NCBI RefSeq assembly: GCF_050003625.1
Contig: NC_134398.1
Coordinates: forward strand, 115,916,145 to 115,980,144
Source: Haematobia irritans
Taxonomy: Eukaryota > Arthropoda > Insecta > Diptera > Muscidae
DNA length: 64,000 nt
Direction of reading: 5' to 3'
In this document: one piece after another, positions 10,291 through 20,697 of the stretch
Layout: each line of letters starts with the position of its first letter
Numbering within the stretch: position 1 is the first letter of the stretch
Notes under the pieces: generated by a model
Seen by the model: only the letters and a program-made list of their open reading frames with translations
Database searches by the model: none
What the model was told of the DNA's origin: nothing
Translations under genes and position numbers: made by a program

Positions 10291-10370
10291 CTTTCGCCTG
10301 GACGGAGAATCGAACCGCGGACCATGCAATTTGTAAGCCAACGCACTATCCACTGAGCTATGTAGCCGTT
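10291..10370 (-). other. tRNA-like module of E1 (minus)
   Basis: On the minus strand the A-box-like TAGCTCAGTGG and the B-box-like GGTTCGATTCT lie at tRNA spacing. The acceptor and anticodon stems do not pair well, so it is a tRNA-derived pol III promoter-like module and not a working tRNA gene. Confidence 0.65.
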
Positions 10371-10479
10371 ATTGTCATCAATGGACAATTACCTATATAA
10401 GTTATATTTATATAGCATAGCTTGCGGCGCCCACGAGCCGATTAAACAAAGTTTATTTCACAGAAAAATTCATTTAGTT

Positions 10480-10556
10480 GGGAGCCATGGAGCAGTGGTT
10501 GCTACGTCTGACTTGCATGCCAAGGGTCGTGGGTTCGATCCCTGCTTCGACCAAAG
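10480..10556 (+). other. tRNA-like module of E1 (plus)
   Basis: The A-box-like TGGAGCAGTGG and a perfect B-box GGTTCGATCCC are present. The wording around them (GGGTCGTGGGTTCGATCCC, TGCTTCGACC) matches the head of the SINE at 46348-46658. A T-run follows at 10557, a possible pol III terminator. The anticodon arm is degenerate. Confidence 0.7.
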
Positions 10557-10887
10557 TTTTTTTTGTTTTTTTTTTTTTACATATATTCCAGATATGTTAG
10601 GAAGATTCCAAAAAAATGTTTAACATTACATTGTAGTATATTAAATTTTGAACTGTAAAATGTGTCTTATTAAAAACCTAAAGTCAGAAGAGAACAGTGT
10701 TTGATATAAACGAAATGGACTGTGTTGTTGGTTCAAAAATAACTTTTTTATTAAAGAAATTAACACTTTGTAACAAACGAATTTTTTTGGTGATAAAAGT
10801 GTATACTTTTCGAAGCAATTCAAAAAACTCTAACAAAAGAAAAACGTTTTCGGTACACGTTTGCCAAACGTTTTTTTTCTTTGCGTG

Positions 10888-11690
10888 TAAATATATTTTA
10901 TATCCATTTCAGGGTGTAGCAAAAATGGTCTATGTAAAGTCCATATATGTCTTGAATATTTTAAATATGCAATATTTTATTGTCAGATGTCAAATACACA
11001 TCAAACTCCACATTTTAAATGGTCATTTTTATGCCATTTGGAAGTAAGTTGGCCAGTACCTGAAATATGTGTACAGTATAATTTATATTGGAAAATTAAT
11101 TAATTGGAACATCTCGAGCATTTTAAAGACAAACTGAGTATTTCAAATTGTACCAAATAGGAATGTACCAAATTTAGTACAATTGTACCAACTTTTACAT
11201 CCCTGATAAGAAAATCTATCGGCAAATTTATTGACAATTGTACTTAGTTTGTCTTTGTTAAAAGGAATTTTGTAATTAGATTGATGACTCGAGGTAGGAT
11301 GGAAATTTGGGAGAATCTATGTATATCAACCAATCAATTTCTAAGCCATTGTTTTGCAAATGGTTCGAAACCGTTTGATGATTTATGTTAAGTATGTTAT
11401 GAAGGTGAACCAGAGCGATGTGCATCTTTCACACCGAAAATTGAGAATGGAAGCAAGCGCGACACAGCACCGTCTCCATAAGCGTTGCTAATTTTAATTG
11501 GTGGCATTCTTCACTTTTTTTATGAAAACTTCAAAATTTCTTCGTATTTAATTGTTTTTTTTTTTTTTTAATGAAACTTAAAATGTCACCTTTTAAATTC
11601 TATAACATATGATACTACACAAAAATTATATATGGAAATGGTTAGTATTCACCCACACTCCTATTGTAGGTGATGGTATATAAACAAATC
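10888..11690. other. no gene seen
   Basis: Unassigned AT-rich DNA. Nothing recognised. Confidence 0.35.
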
Positions 11691-11694
11691 AAAT

Positions 11695-11740
11695 TATTAG
11701 AACTCTACTTAAGACAATTAACTTAAGTAGAGTTCTAATA
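11695..11740. repeat. perfect 19-bp stem, 8-nt loop inverted repeat
   Basis: TATTAGAACTCTACTTAAG-type arm at 11695-11713 is exactly complementary to 11722-11740, with loop ACAATTAA. No U-run or coding region adjoins it. It could be a small fold-back, a hairpin RNA or a transposon relic. Confidence 0.85.
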
Positions 11741-13382
11741 CAGAAAAAGTTCACTTGAAACGAAAAGCCCACTTTAACCCAAGAACAAATTTTCCTGATG
11801 TTGTCAATTGCATTAATACAAGAGAAGATGGTGTAATATCTGTGTTTTAATCATAAACATCCTTCAAATCTTCTTTGAGGACATATCGTCTATTGTGTGT
11901 TGAACAATTGTTTCTTGCAAAAAAAAAAAAGTTTCATTTTTCTTAATAAATTATTGTTGTTGTCGTCGTAATATTTCTTGTATATCCTTAAGGTTCTTTT
12001 GTTAAGCAGCATTGCTCCTTTAGCTGTGTACAGGAGCAATGGAAATCTTCTCGTTTTGCTGTTGTTTATCTGGTAATTCTGAGGAGTGCATTTTGTCACT
12101 TCAAGACACAAAAGCAGAACAATACACCGCGATGCTCTTGCTCGCTAACAATAGGCAGACATTACATGTTGCAAAGGAAAAAAGAGTTGATGTTATTTTT
12201 GTTTCAATGGAAAAGTGCTACAAATTACACCTTTCTTGCAATTACTCTATGCTGGCGCTCATCTTTACTCTTGGTTCTGTTTTATATTATCTTGAACTTT
12301 TGTCTTGCATTCATATGCGATGCACAGTGTTTCATCAGTAGTGTGAATTTCTCTTTCACGACGAATTGTAATTAGCCAAACTTGAGCCAAGATTTACACA
12401 AAAAATACATACTCGTACAGTAAGTAACGGATATAAGCACATCTGATAGAACCCGCATATAAGACCGCATATAAGAAAGTTTGCTTTTTGGTTTTTATTG
12501 GTAGGGAAAAATGTTTCCTATAAGTCTGACAAAAGAACACTTTTAGAATCACGCTAGATGACAATGTCAACGCTTACAAATTGTATACCACATTATTCTC
12601 GTCAATCAAGGACTTTTAACTGTCAGTCGTATTTATGTAAAGAGATTTCAAACGTTACATGCGATTCAATTTGTTTATTTATTTCATGGAAATCTAACAC
12701 CATCAGAATACTTATTCTTATAATATTGGTGTTAGTAGTATTTGATAAAAATAATGGTTTATACGAAAATGAAAATTAAGATTAAACTATTGAAAAGAGA
12801 AAAAAAAATATAAAAAAGATAATAATTTAAAAGTTAATAAAACAATAAAATTGGAGATAAAAACAAAATTAGATCAAATAATAATTATAGATTTCAGTAA
12901 AAGATAATTAACAACTGTTACAATATTAAATTAGTAGAACTATTCGATCTTAAAGCAATTATAAAGATTTTTTTTTTTGGAAATGCAGGATATTGCTTAT
13001 TAGTTGTATATTAGGGGGTAAATTGTTCCGAAGGCGAATTTTTGAAATGAAAAAGAATTTTTTCTGATTTCGCACTATTAAAACGTTTTTGAATTATTTT
13101 TTTTTACCACGGTTTGAGCGAGCAATGGTGTGTCACTAAAAATTTCTTGAATGAGGCGATTCTTCGTGAGTCACAAGATTTCGTGACATGGATGTATCCA
13201 ATTCTAGACGCTATGTAGTCAAAATTTTGTGTCGCAGACACACCGGAGGGAACGAAAACTTACTTTCCATTACGCTCAAAAAATTTTGCAATTTGGCAAA
13301 AGAGGTATTTCTCGGAGTCCAGAGCAAACTTTGTCTTTAGAGACTTTCTGATTTTATTTTTAAGAAGTAAGTGAATTATTGG
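11741..13382. other. no gene seen
   Basis: About 1.6 kb without a recognisable gene. The stretch at 12780-12960 is almost pure A/T. Open frames at 12039-12375 and 12558-12779 have no domain that I recognise. Confidence 0.35.
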
Positions 13383-13600
13383 AGTGCCAAATTTCAACCG
13401 GAACAAATGAAATTTGCTCCACCAGGAAGCTACGGAAAACAAATTTGGGGATCGGTTTTAATGGGGGCTAATATAAATATGGACCGATATGACCCATTTG
13501 CAATAGCATCCGATCTATATTAATAACAAGTACTTGTATAAAGTTTCAAGTCGCTTTTTAGCGTGAAGATAGTATACCCCCATCCTATTGCGGAGTGTAC
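13383..13600 (-). mobile_element. decayed HINE-A fragment (copy A3)
   Basis: One degenerate unit (CCAAATTTCAACCGGAACAA, GGGGATCGGTTTTAATGGGG) is followed by GACCCATTTGCAATAGCATC, the AAGTTTCAAGTCG segment and the 5' terminus CCATCCTATTGCGGAGTGTA. The microsatellite and TATATA segment are missing. It is more diverged than the other copies. Confidence 0.75.
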
Positions 13601-14059
13601 AATAGCACATTCCAAAAGCCTGAATGAAAATCTCTCTTAGTGACTTAGATGAAAGGATACAAGAACGCGAAGAAACATATCTTCTACCCAATGCACTATG
13701 GATGGAAATTGAAAATTTGCAAAAAAAAAAAAACATTATTTATAATTAATGTAGTATCTCCAAATATTGTATATCGATATGTCTTATCAAAATCAACAAA
13801 AAGGGAGTCAATCCCCCTTATTCCAGGAGCGTTACATAGAGGGGTCGAAATTGTAATTCCACTTGGAATAATATAGAATATACTCATATATGGAGTTTAA
13901 TATATACTTGCTTATTTTCCTTATTAAGAAAGCGCCTTATCCCAAGAACTTGATGGAAATAGTATAAACCAGTTGTCATTTTATTAAATTTATTTTACTA
14001 ATTAAGATTAAACAAATATTAACCATCAAAATCACTTTCTTCGGTATGTAATTCTAATT
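13601..14059. other. no gene seen
   Basis: Unassigned. Open frames at 13649-13887 lie on both strands of low-complexity DNA and show no domain. Confidence 0.35.
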
Positions 14060-14460
14060 CCGTCCGTCTGTGTTTGTTGTTCGCAGGATTCCGGTCGCAA
14101 TTTATAATTTTGATAAAATTTGGTACAACGTGTTTTCTTGGTAAAAGGACAAACACTGTTAAATTGGCTTATTTACAACCCGATTGTCTTCAATTTCTTT
14201 ATAGTACCCAAATTTCAAAATTTCAGCAAATTCGGTACAGATTTGGATATAGATCCCATATATATGTATCGCCCGATTTTCCCAAATTTAATTATGAAAC
14301 AATTATTTATTAACCGATCTTACTAAAATTTGCCAGAATATAATCTTCTATTGTACTACCTATACCTCCAAAAAATCATCGAAATCGGTTCAGAGTTAGG
14401 TATAATTCTCATATATATGTATCGCCCAATTTTCCCAATTTTGGCTATAGGAACCTTATT
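14060..14460 (+). mobile_element. HINE-B fragment
   Basis: Starts with the GTCCGTCTGTG microsatellite remnant and continues GGATTCCGGTCGCAATTTAT, AAATTTGGTACAACGTG, and two units with CCCATATATATGTATCGCCC. This is the reverse complement of the right half of HINE-B at 22502-24613. Both ends are missing. Confidence 0.7.
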
Positions 14461-15551
14461 TTGGTTCTCTTGTGGCTTTCACACTTCCTTTTAGTATAAT
14501 TATTTGTGTTTTAATTAATTTTTTTATCTTTTTTGTTTTCAGCCAAAATGAGAATAATTCGCTACTTTATCTTCACTATTTCTAGAAAAATTACATTTAG
14601 TTTAGTATGGGCAAGATTGGGTAGGCAAAAGTTTGGAAGTAAAAGTATTCTTCCTCACAACCAATAACAAGAAAAGATTTCCATTAACAATCGTTAACAA
14701 CTCTAGTTCTATTCCTCGCAAATTTACGTATGTACTAAAATTTTCACAAAAAAACAGCACTGCTGAAACCACAAATACAAGTTATTTTTAAAGTGTTTAC
14801 AACATTTTGAACTACTTATACCTCCTCTTAGAAACCACATTTAAAAGTTTTCTTTATTTACTTTTATTTATTGCAAAAACATTAAGCACGAAATTTCTAA
14901 ATATTTGCTCTCCTTGTATAAATTTTGGTAAACATTGGCAGGTTTTTTCTCATGAACAGGTTTGCCAAGTTTTAAATTAACTTTCGATTAGTACTTTCTA
15001 AGATGTTCTAAAGTAATTTCAATTGGAACATCCAATAATTTTTCATTTTGAACATTTGACTTTTTGCCGCTGCTTTGCCCGCCCATAGTGCAATGTCTAA
15101 ATTCAACGCCTAAAACAATCTTTGACAGTTTTATTATGTCTTAACTGCTTACCAATAGAAGAGCATTTAATGCAAATTTCAATCTGATTGATAAACAAAT
15201 ATAATATGCCAGTAAAAGTATCTAAAATTTTTTCCCAATCATTAGTTGTAAGATATATTTAAAAATGCTCTTCTGGTTTTATGCGGTTTTCGATATAAAT
15301 TTAATTTTTCTGAATTTTACTGTGTAGAGAAAAAAATTAATAGAACGGATGCTTAAAAGATGACAAGCCCATGTAGTCCAGTGCTTCCGATCCTTTTTTG
15401 CGCAACTTCCGTATCAACACGGAACCTTTTTTGCGTTTTGGGCTACGTTTGTTTTTGCTAAGATAACATATGTTACATACGTCACCTAACTTAAGTGCTA
15501 ATGTTATTCTATGCTCCATCAAACGGAACATAAAGTGTCATTCCTATTAAA
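14461..15551. other. no gene seen
   Basis: Unassigned. A 64-codon minus-strand frame at 15337-15531 is Lys/Arg-rich in the middle but shows no known domain; I do not call it. Confidence 0.35.
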
Positions 15552-15751
15552 TTTTTTTTATTTATGCAAATGCATATATTATGCTTAACTTATACCACAA
15601 CTAGCCTCTATTATGAAGAAGTGACTAACTAGTAATTTATTTATTAGCAATCAATAGACTTATAGAAACTAAAATATCCTAAGACTAAACTAGGACAATT
15701 ATTGTTGTAAAATTTTTATTTTGAATTGAGGCTTTCATATATTAAAGCAAG

Positions 15752-16010
15752 TTAATAAATCATGTGGTTTGAAGCGGCGCAATCTTCTAGGTTGATTGGA
15801 AGTAAATTACGGGCTTTGCGATTTGTGTGGTTCTGTAGGCGGATAAGATGTTTTTGTACAATTCCAGAGATTTCCTCTTTGATCGTAGTCATTTTTAAGT
15901 CTCGGTGGAGGTCACTATTTCGGACGTACCATGGAGCTTTTACTGCACTTCTTATCACTTTGTCCTGAAACCTTTGTATTTTTTCGATAGAACTGTTTGC
16001 CGCACATCTC
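15752..16010 (-). pseudogene. Jockey-like RT C-terminus
   Basis: The minus strand encodes AANSSIEKIQRFQDKVIRSA, then VKAPWYVRNSDLHRDLKM and a basic tail ending before a stop at 15752. The IQRFQ-K--R------APWYV-N---H-DL pattern is the conserved C-terminal segment of Jockey-clade ORF2 proteins, after the reverse transcriptase. It continues the frame interrupted by F1. Confidence 0.85.
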
Positions 16011-16803
16011 TACACTGTTAGAAATATATGTTTTTTATATGTTCCGATGTAAACAAAATGTGTTTCGGGCACAATTTTAAAACACAATATATTTAAGTAC
16101 AAACATGTAATGTTCCTAAACTAACACTAAATGTTTGGGACATCTATGTTAATATGTTAGAATATATTATGTTTGGGGCATGAATGTTTCATAAAAATCA
16201 TATGTGTGAATGCAAACATATATAAATTTACAAATTTCGACTAAACATACATATGTAGTGATATTTTATTCAATGCGACAGAGAGAGTAACATATAGAGA
16301 AAGAAATAGAGATGGAAACCGGGAGAGTTGACAAAAGATATCAACATAACACAGCGAAAGAATCAAAAGAGAACAATTTCTGTGAAACCGCTTGTATGTT
16401 GTTTCGGAAAACTGTTTTATGGTAAGGCCAAAAATTTGATATGCTTAAGTCTAAATATTATTTAATTTGAATAAAGAGAATAGACATTCGGAACCAAGAG
16501 AATAGACATTTGAAAAACAAACAGCATATGTTTTTGCCTTGAGAGCAGCATTTTATGTATGTGTGGACATGTGTTTTGTTTATCATTTTGGCATTATGGG
16601 CGCAATCTTTTTCTTGGTACGTTAAAAGAAATCAGGGGTCTTCATAAAAATAACGAAAGGGCACTATACTCTTTTTAGAGTTGGGACAGTAAAATGAAAT
16701 AAGGAGGAAATAGTGAAAAATTACACAGTAAAATATATAAAAACAAAGTTTAGTTCCTCTTTATTAATAAGTAGTCCACGAGGAGTTGACGGACACCTTC
16801 AAA

Positions 16804-16811
16804 TATAAAAG
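16804..16811 (+). promoter_or_regulatory. conserved TATA box candidate in F1
   Basis: TATAAAAG is followed by CGGGCATTAAGTTCGAG. The same block is in F2 (minus, near 27056-27070) and twice in F3 (near 55030 and 55178). Conservation plus the consensus match suggest a pol II promoter; transcription is not shown. Confidence 0.4.
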
Positions 16812-17162
16812 CGGGCATTAAGTTCGAGTTTTGCAGCTAAAACAATATAAAAAGTTTATTTTACAATGAATTATTAAAGAAAATTAAAAGGCATTTCAGA
16901 GCGATGGTTTTAAATGCTAGTAAAAAACTGTTCACGCCTAAATAAATTTATGTTTATATTATAAATTTTAAAGTTTTGTACCAAAAACAAAATTGCTATT
17001 TTTGCAATAAAAAAAAATATGATATATTATCCAAAAATCAGTCAATTTCGTTTATATGAAGCACTGTTACTGACTATAAATCTTTAATAACCTACATTTC
17101 GAAGTTTCATTATAAAAATTTAATATAGTATAAATATAAATGTGTAAATTAAAAAAAAAAAG

Positions 17163-17240
17163 TGTTCGGTCCGAGCAGGGATTGAACCCACGACCCTTTG
17201 CATGCAAGGCAGACATGCTAACCACTGCTCCACGTGGCAA
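17163..17240 (-). other. tRNA-like module of F1 (minus)
   Basis: On the minus strand GCCACGTGGAGCAGTGGTTA carries the A-box and GGGTTCAATCCC the B-box. The anticodon region is replaced by the palindrome CCTTGCATGCAAAGG. Closely similar to the head of the SINE at 46348-46658. Confidence 0.7.
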
Positions 17241-17350
17241 ACAAATGTATGTTTCTTTTAAATAATGTTATGTTTGCATGGGCTCGTGGGCGCTGCAAAC
17301 TATGCTATATAAATGTAACTTATAACGATAATTATCTACTGGTGACTATA

Positions 17351-17430
17351 ACAGCTACGTAGCCCAGTGGATAGTGTGTTGGTTTACAAACTGTATGGTC
17401 CTCGGTTCGATTCTCCGTGCAGGCGAAAGG
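17351..17430 (+). other. tRNA-like module of F1 (plus)
   Basis: GCTACGTAGCCCAGTGGATA (A-box region) and CGGTTCGATTCTC (B-box region) lie at tRNA spacing. It matches the minus module of E1 and E2. Confidence 0.65.
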
Positions 17431-17729
17431 TAAAATTTATAAAATTGAATAATTTCTTCAACATTATTTGTATTACAGAAAAAGGTGCCAAGAACTAAAA
17501 TATTTCGTCGAAGTGAAAATTACGAGTATGTTGGGAAATGAGCACAATCGTCTTTGGGAAAAATTCTTCCAAGCATATAATATTTTTGGGCTCAAAATGC
17601 TTCCAAACATATAATATGTTCACATAAAACAAACATATTAATGTTTCGGCAGTATCCAATAATATATGTGCTTCCTGCAAAATATGTTTGGAACATATGT
17701 TAAAGAAGCGATTTTTTTTGAGGGTGTAT

Positions 17730-18475
17730 AGTTGAAAGACATATATCCATATTGGTATTATGCTTGTTTATATATTAAGAGTTTATTATCTGTGGAGAGG
17801 ACTGAATTTTTTCCAATTAACCAGCTTAGGTTGCGGTATTTAATATTTAGTTCTTCGCACTTTTTATCAATATGAATTTTCCAATTTAATTTAGAATCCA
17901 GTGTAAAACCAAGATATTTTGCTGAGTTTGAAAAAGGCACTTGCTCATTGCCTATTTTTAGGGGTTTCTATCTTGAGGCAATTTTCGCAAAGTCAACATG
18001 AATATATTTGCTACTTTAGACCCCAGTTTCTTGTCCATTGGTGAACCTTGTTTAAAGACGCCTGGAAGTTATGTTCGGATACATCTGTATTTTTACCAGT
18101 TGATATTAAAACTGTGTCATCAGCAAATGTTCCAATGAAACAGTCTTTGTTAGCAGGCATATCGTGAGTGTAAAGTAGATACAGCGTAGGTCCAAGTGTA
18201 CTGTCCTGCGGAACTCCTACAGATATTGGATATAGTAAATTCATTATCTTTGCATACTCTATAAAATCGGTTACTCAGGTATGAGCTAAGTATCTCACAA
18301 GAATTCTTTGAAAGTAATCTGCTGAGCTTTAGAAGGAGACGATCATGCCGTACTCCATCAAAAGCTTTGGAAATGTCAAAGAATACAGCGGAACAGACTG
18401 CTTTTCTCTCGAAGGCTTTTATCGGTGACTCTATGAACTTGTTCGAAAGTCGAGTGCTTTTTCCGGAATCCAAAT
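17730..18475 (-). pseudogene. Jockey-like reverse transcriptase remnant
   Basis: Three overlapping minus-strand stretches in shifted frames encode the palm of a non-LTR RT. From N to C: AVFFDISKAFDGVRHDRLLL (motif A, catalytic Asp), then SVGVPQDSTLGPTLYLLYTH (motif B), GTFADDTVLIS (motif C with FADD), and PFSNSAKYLGFTLDSKLNW plus LLIYKQAIIPIWIYVFQL. Frameshifts near 18160 and 17950 and stops make it non-functional. The QGS of motif B is degraded to QDS. FADD and the KYLG-TLD--LNW pattern are typical of Jockey-clade elements. Confidence 0.85.
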
Positions 18476-19391
18476 TGATGGTCCGGAATTATATTTCTTG
18501 AGACAATAAATGATTCCAGTCTGCTGCAGAAGAGCTTTTCGAATAGCTTCCCAATTGCTGGAAGTAGAGAAATTGGCCTATATGAATTGGGATTGTTTGA
18601 CCTTAATTTGATTCACTGCATCATAAACATTTTTTATTGTTATTTTATCAAACGACTGCTCGCTAATTGCACAGTTATCTATTTGATATGGAAGATTTTG
18701 TCCTGTATTGTTAGTTGCATAAGAAGAATTTTAAAAGGTCAAGTGGAGATTATTTGAAAATTCGGTTGCTTTTTCGATACTTCTTTTGGCCCATTGTCCG
18801 TTGCCTTTAGTATTGCGACGTTCTGTACATTGGTTTGTTTTTTAATTTTGCTGCCTTCCAGAGAGAATAGTCGGAGTTTTTGTTGGACACATGCTTGTAG
18901 AATGTTCTGTCATTATATTGGTTTATTAATCTGCTAAGTTTTCTGGTAGCATTGTTTAACACTCTCAGGTGATCGAGTTCGTTGCCATTTTTTCCTTATC
19001 TTTCGTTTAAAATTTACTTGCTTTACTATGTATTGAGGATACTGAGGAGTAATTGTTTGAATAATTGGTTCTGGTGTACTCTCCCAAGCCGCTTGTTGTA
19101 ACAACTTTGTAAAAGCATCGACTTCTTCTTCAATATCATGTGGATAGTAGATTGGCGAATGTCTGATAGACGTGGTAATTAAATGTCGAAAATACTCCCA
19201 GTCGGTTCTGGTATTTGTTAGGTTGGTATTAGTTTTTTTTTATTGGTGCTTAACTTAAATAATGAAGATATATAGGAGAATGGTCAAACTTTAGTTAATG
19301 TCCATCTTCAATTATTAGTTTGTTTTCTGGAATTTTTCTAGTAATGAAAAAGTCAATCAGATCGTGAGTTTTAGACAAGTCTGTTGGCCAG
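18476..19391 (-). pseudogene. decayed LINE endonuclease-RT linker region
   Basis: No long frame survives, but at 19290-19391 the minus strand still encodes YWPTDLSKTHDLIDFFITRK, the end of a Jockey-type endonuclease that continues the segment beyond the mariner. The rest, to 18476, should be the linker and RT fingers and is heavily mutated. Confidence 0.65.
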
Positions 19392-19393
19392 TA

Positions 19394-20695
19394 AAGGGTG
19401 ATACGGTCAAAATTTGGTCAAGGGAAAATGCGTGTAAATCGGTGAAATCGTTTATTTAAAAAATCAAATTAAATTTCTTTTTCAAGTTCAATTAGTATAA
19501 AATTCTGGAAAAATATTCAGTTAGGCTTTCGCTTTTCCAAATCCGAACTGCCGGGCCTCACGCTTGACACCTGCCATCAGATTTTGTACAGCCACCTTGT
19601 TCACCTTCTTCGCCGCAGAAAGCCAGTTTGCCTTGAACTGCTGCTCGTCCTTAGCAGTTTTTTTGATCTTCTTTAGGTTCCGCTTGACAATAGCCCAGTA
19701 TTTCTCAATTGGGCAGAGCTCTGGCGTGTTGGGAGGGTTCTTGTCCTTGGGAACCACCTGCACTTTGTTGGCGGCGTACCACTCCATGGCCTTTTTATCG
19801 TAATGGCAAGATGCCAAATCCGGCCAAAACAGTACGGAACAACCGTGTTTCTTCAGGAAAGGCAGCAGACGTTTATTCAAACACTCTTTCACGTAAATTT
19901 CTTGGTTGATAGTCCCGGAAGCTATGAAAATGCTGCTTTTCAAGCCACAGGTACAGATGGCTTGCCAAACCAGATATTTCTGTGCGAACTTTGACAGTTT
20001 TATGTGCTTGAAAATATCTGCTACCTTTCCCCTTCCTTTTGCCGTATAAAACTCCTGTCCCGGAAGCTGCTTGTAGTCGGCTTTGACGTAGGTTTCGTCG
20101 TCCATTACCACGCAGTCAAACTTCGTCCGCATCGTCGTGTACAGCCTCCGGGATCGCGCTTTGGCCGTCGTATTTTGTTTATCATCGCGATTTGGAGTCA
20201 CTACCTTCTTGTAAGTCGATAGTCCGGCTCGTTTTTTGGCTCGATGCACGGTTGTAGACGATACACCCAGCTTATTTGCGGCATCTCGGAGAGAGAGGTT
20301 AGGGTTTCGCTTGAAACTACCGGCAACTCTCTTTGTCGTCTCAGCGGCTTCCGGTTTTCGATTTCCCCCCGATCCGGACTTCCTGGCTGTCGACAAACGT
20401 TCCCCAAACACTTTAATTACATTTTTAACGGTTGATTTGGCAACTTTTAGCGATTTTGCCAGCTTTGCGTGCGTGTAGCTCGGATTTTCGCAATGCGCGA
20501 GCAAAATTTTGATACGCTGCTCTTCTTGCTTGGACGGGATTTTTACAACTGAAGAGTGAATTCCAAAATCAAAATAGGAGCAACATTCTACACACACACA
20601 CATCTTTAAAATGAGGGGTGTTCAGGTTGTTTAAATGCAAAATTGAAAGAAATACGTCAAGTTTATATTGACCAAATTTTTACCGTATCACCCTT
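19394..20695 (-). mobile_element. Tc1/mariner-superfamily transposon, apparently complete, DD37E
   Basis: Bounded by TA at 19392-19393 and 20696-20697. The terminal inverted repeats begin AAAGGGTGATACGGT and continue to AAATTTGGTCA, about 28 bp with a single C/A difference. A single 360-codon transposase fills most of the 1.3-kb element. Near-identical ends and an undamaged frame suggest recent insertion. It interrupts the endonuclease of the Jockey-like LINE; removing it with one TA restores the LINE sequence. Of all elements here this is the best candidate for an active copy. Confidence 0.92.
19521..20603 (-). CDS. transposase, Tc1/mariner superfamily, DD37E
   Basis: A 360-residue frame without interruption. 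N-terminal half: two helix-turn-helix regions, the first around residues 26-65 (EEQRIKILLAHCENPSYTHA, KSLKVAKSTVKNVI), the second around 101-125 (NLSLRDAANKLGVSSTTVHR). Catalytic DDE/D domain: Asp in VVMDDETY (about residue 168-169), Asp262 in FWPDLASCHY and Glu300 in CPIEKYW; 37 residues separate the last two, giving DD37E. This differs from Tc1 (DD34E) and mariner (DD34D) and fits the DD37E group of ITm elements (e.g. mosquito ITmD37E), by spacing only. The protein cuts and pastes DNA at TA sites in the nucleus. The first Met is the only reasonable start, although the first 20 residues are Cys-rich and may not be native. Confidence 0.92.
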   Translation of the reverse strand: MCVCVECCSYFDFGIHSSVVKIPSKQEEQRIKILLAHCENPSYTHAKLAKSLKVAKSTVKNVIKVFGERLSTARKSGSGGNRKPEAAETTKRVAGSFKRNPNLSLRDAANKLGVSSTTVHRAKKRAGLSTYKKVVTPNRDDKQNTTAKARSRRLYTTMRTKFDCVVMDDETYVKADYKQLPGQEFYTAKGRGKVADIFKHIKLSKFAQKYLVWQAICTCGLKSSIFIASGTINQEIYVKECLNKRLLPFLKKHGCSVLFWPDLASCHYDKKAMEWYAANKVQVVPKDKNPPNTPELCPIEKYWAIVKRNLKKIKKTAKDEQQFKANWLSAAKKVNKVAVQNLMAGVKREARQFGFGKAKA

Positions 20696-20697
20696 TA

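Larger units (their letters stand above)
9980..10887 (+). mobile_element. family E element with paired tRNA-like modules (copy E1)
   Basis: The element is bounded by TA at 9978-9979 and 10888-10889 and starts CACGCAAAAAAATAATTC; the right end on the minus strand starts CACGCAAAGAAAAAAAACG. The centre holds two tRNA-like modules pointing away from each other, about 110 bp apart (10291-10370 minus, 10480-10556 plus). The core around them (TTCTGTAATACAAACAATGT, CTTATTAAAAACCTAAAGTC) is shared with family F, whose ends are unrelated. There is no protein-coding capacity. TA duplication suggests Tc1/mariner-type mobilisation in trans; the tRNA-like parts suggest capture of a SINE head. I do not know a named family that fits. 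Confidence 0.75.
16013..17727 (+). mobile_element. family F element with paired tRNA-like modules (copy F1)
   Basis: Ends CACTGTTAGAAATATATG and, on the minus strand, CACCCTCAAAAAAAATCG, with TA on both sides. The target is the Jockey-like LINE, whose reading frame is interrupted exactly here. The outer 200-300 bp on each side are full of AAACATATGTT-type palindromes. A TATAAAAG box at 16804-16811 is conserved in all F copies. The inner core with two divergent tRNA-like modules is shared with family E. No ORF of interest. F1, F2 and F3 are 1.7-2.0 kb and similar throughout. Confidence 0.8.

Noticed and set aside
10480..10556. Functional tRNA gene
   Set aside because: A- and B-boxes are good, but acceptor and anticodon stems do not pair and the copies lie inside transposons.
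15337..15531. 64-codon minus-strand frame with a Lys/Arg-rich block
   Set aside because: Short, isolated, no family resemblance.
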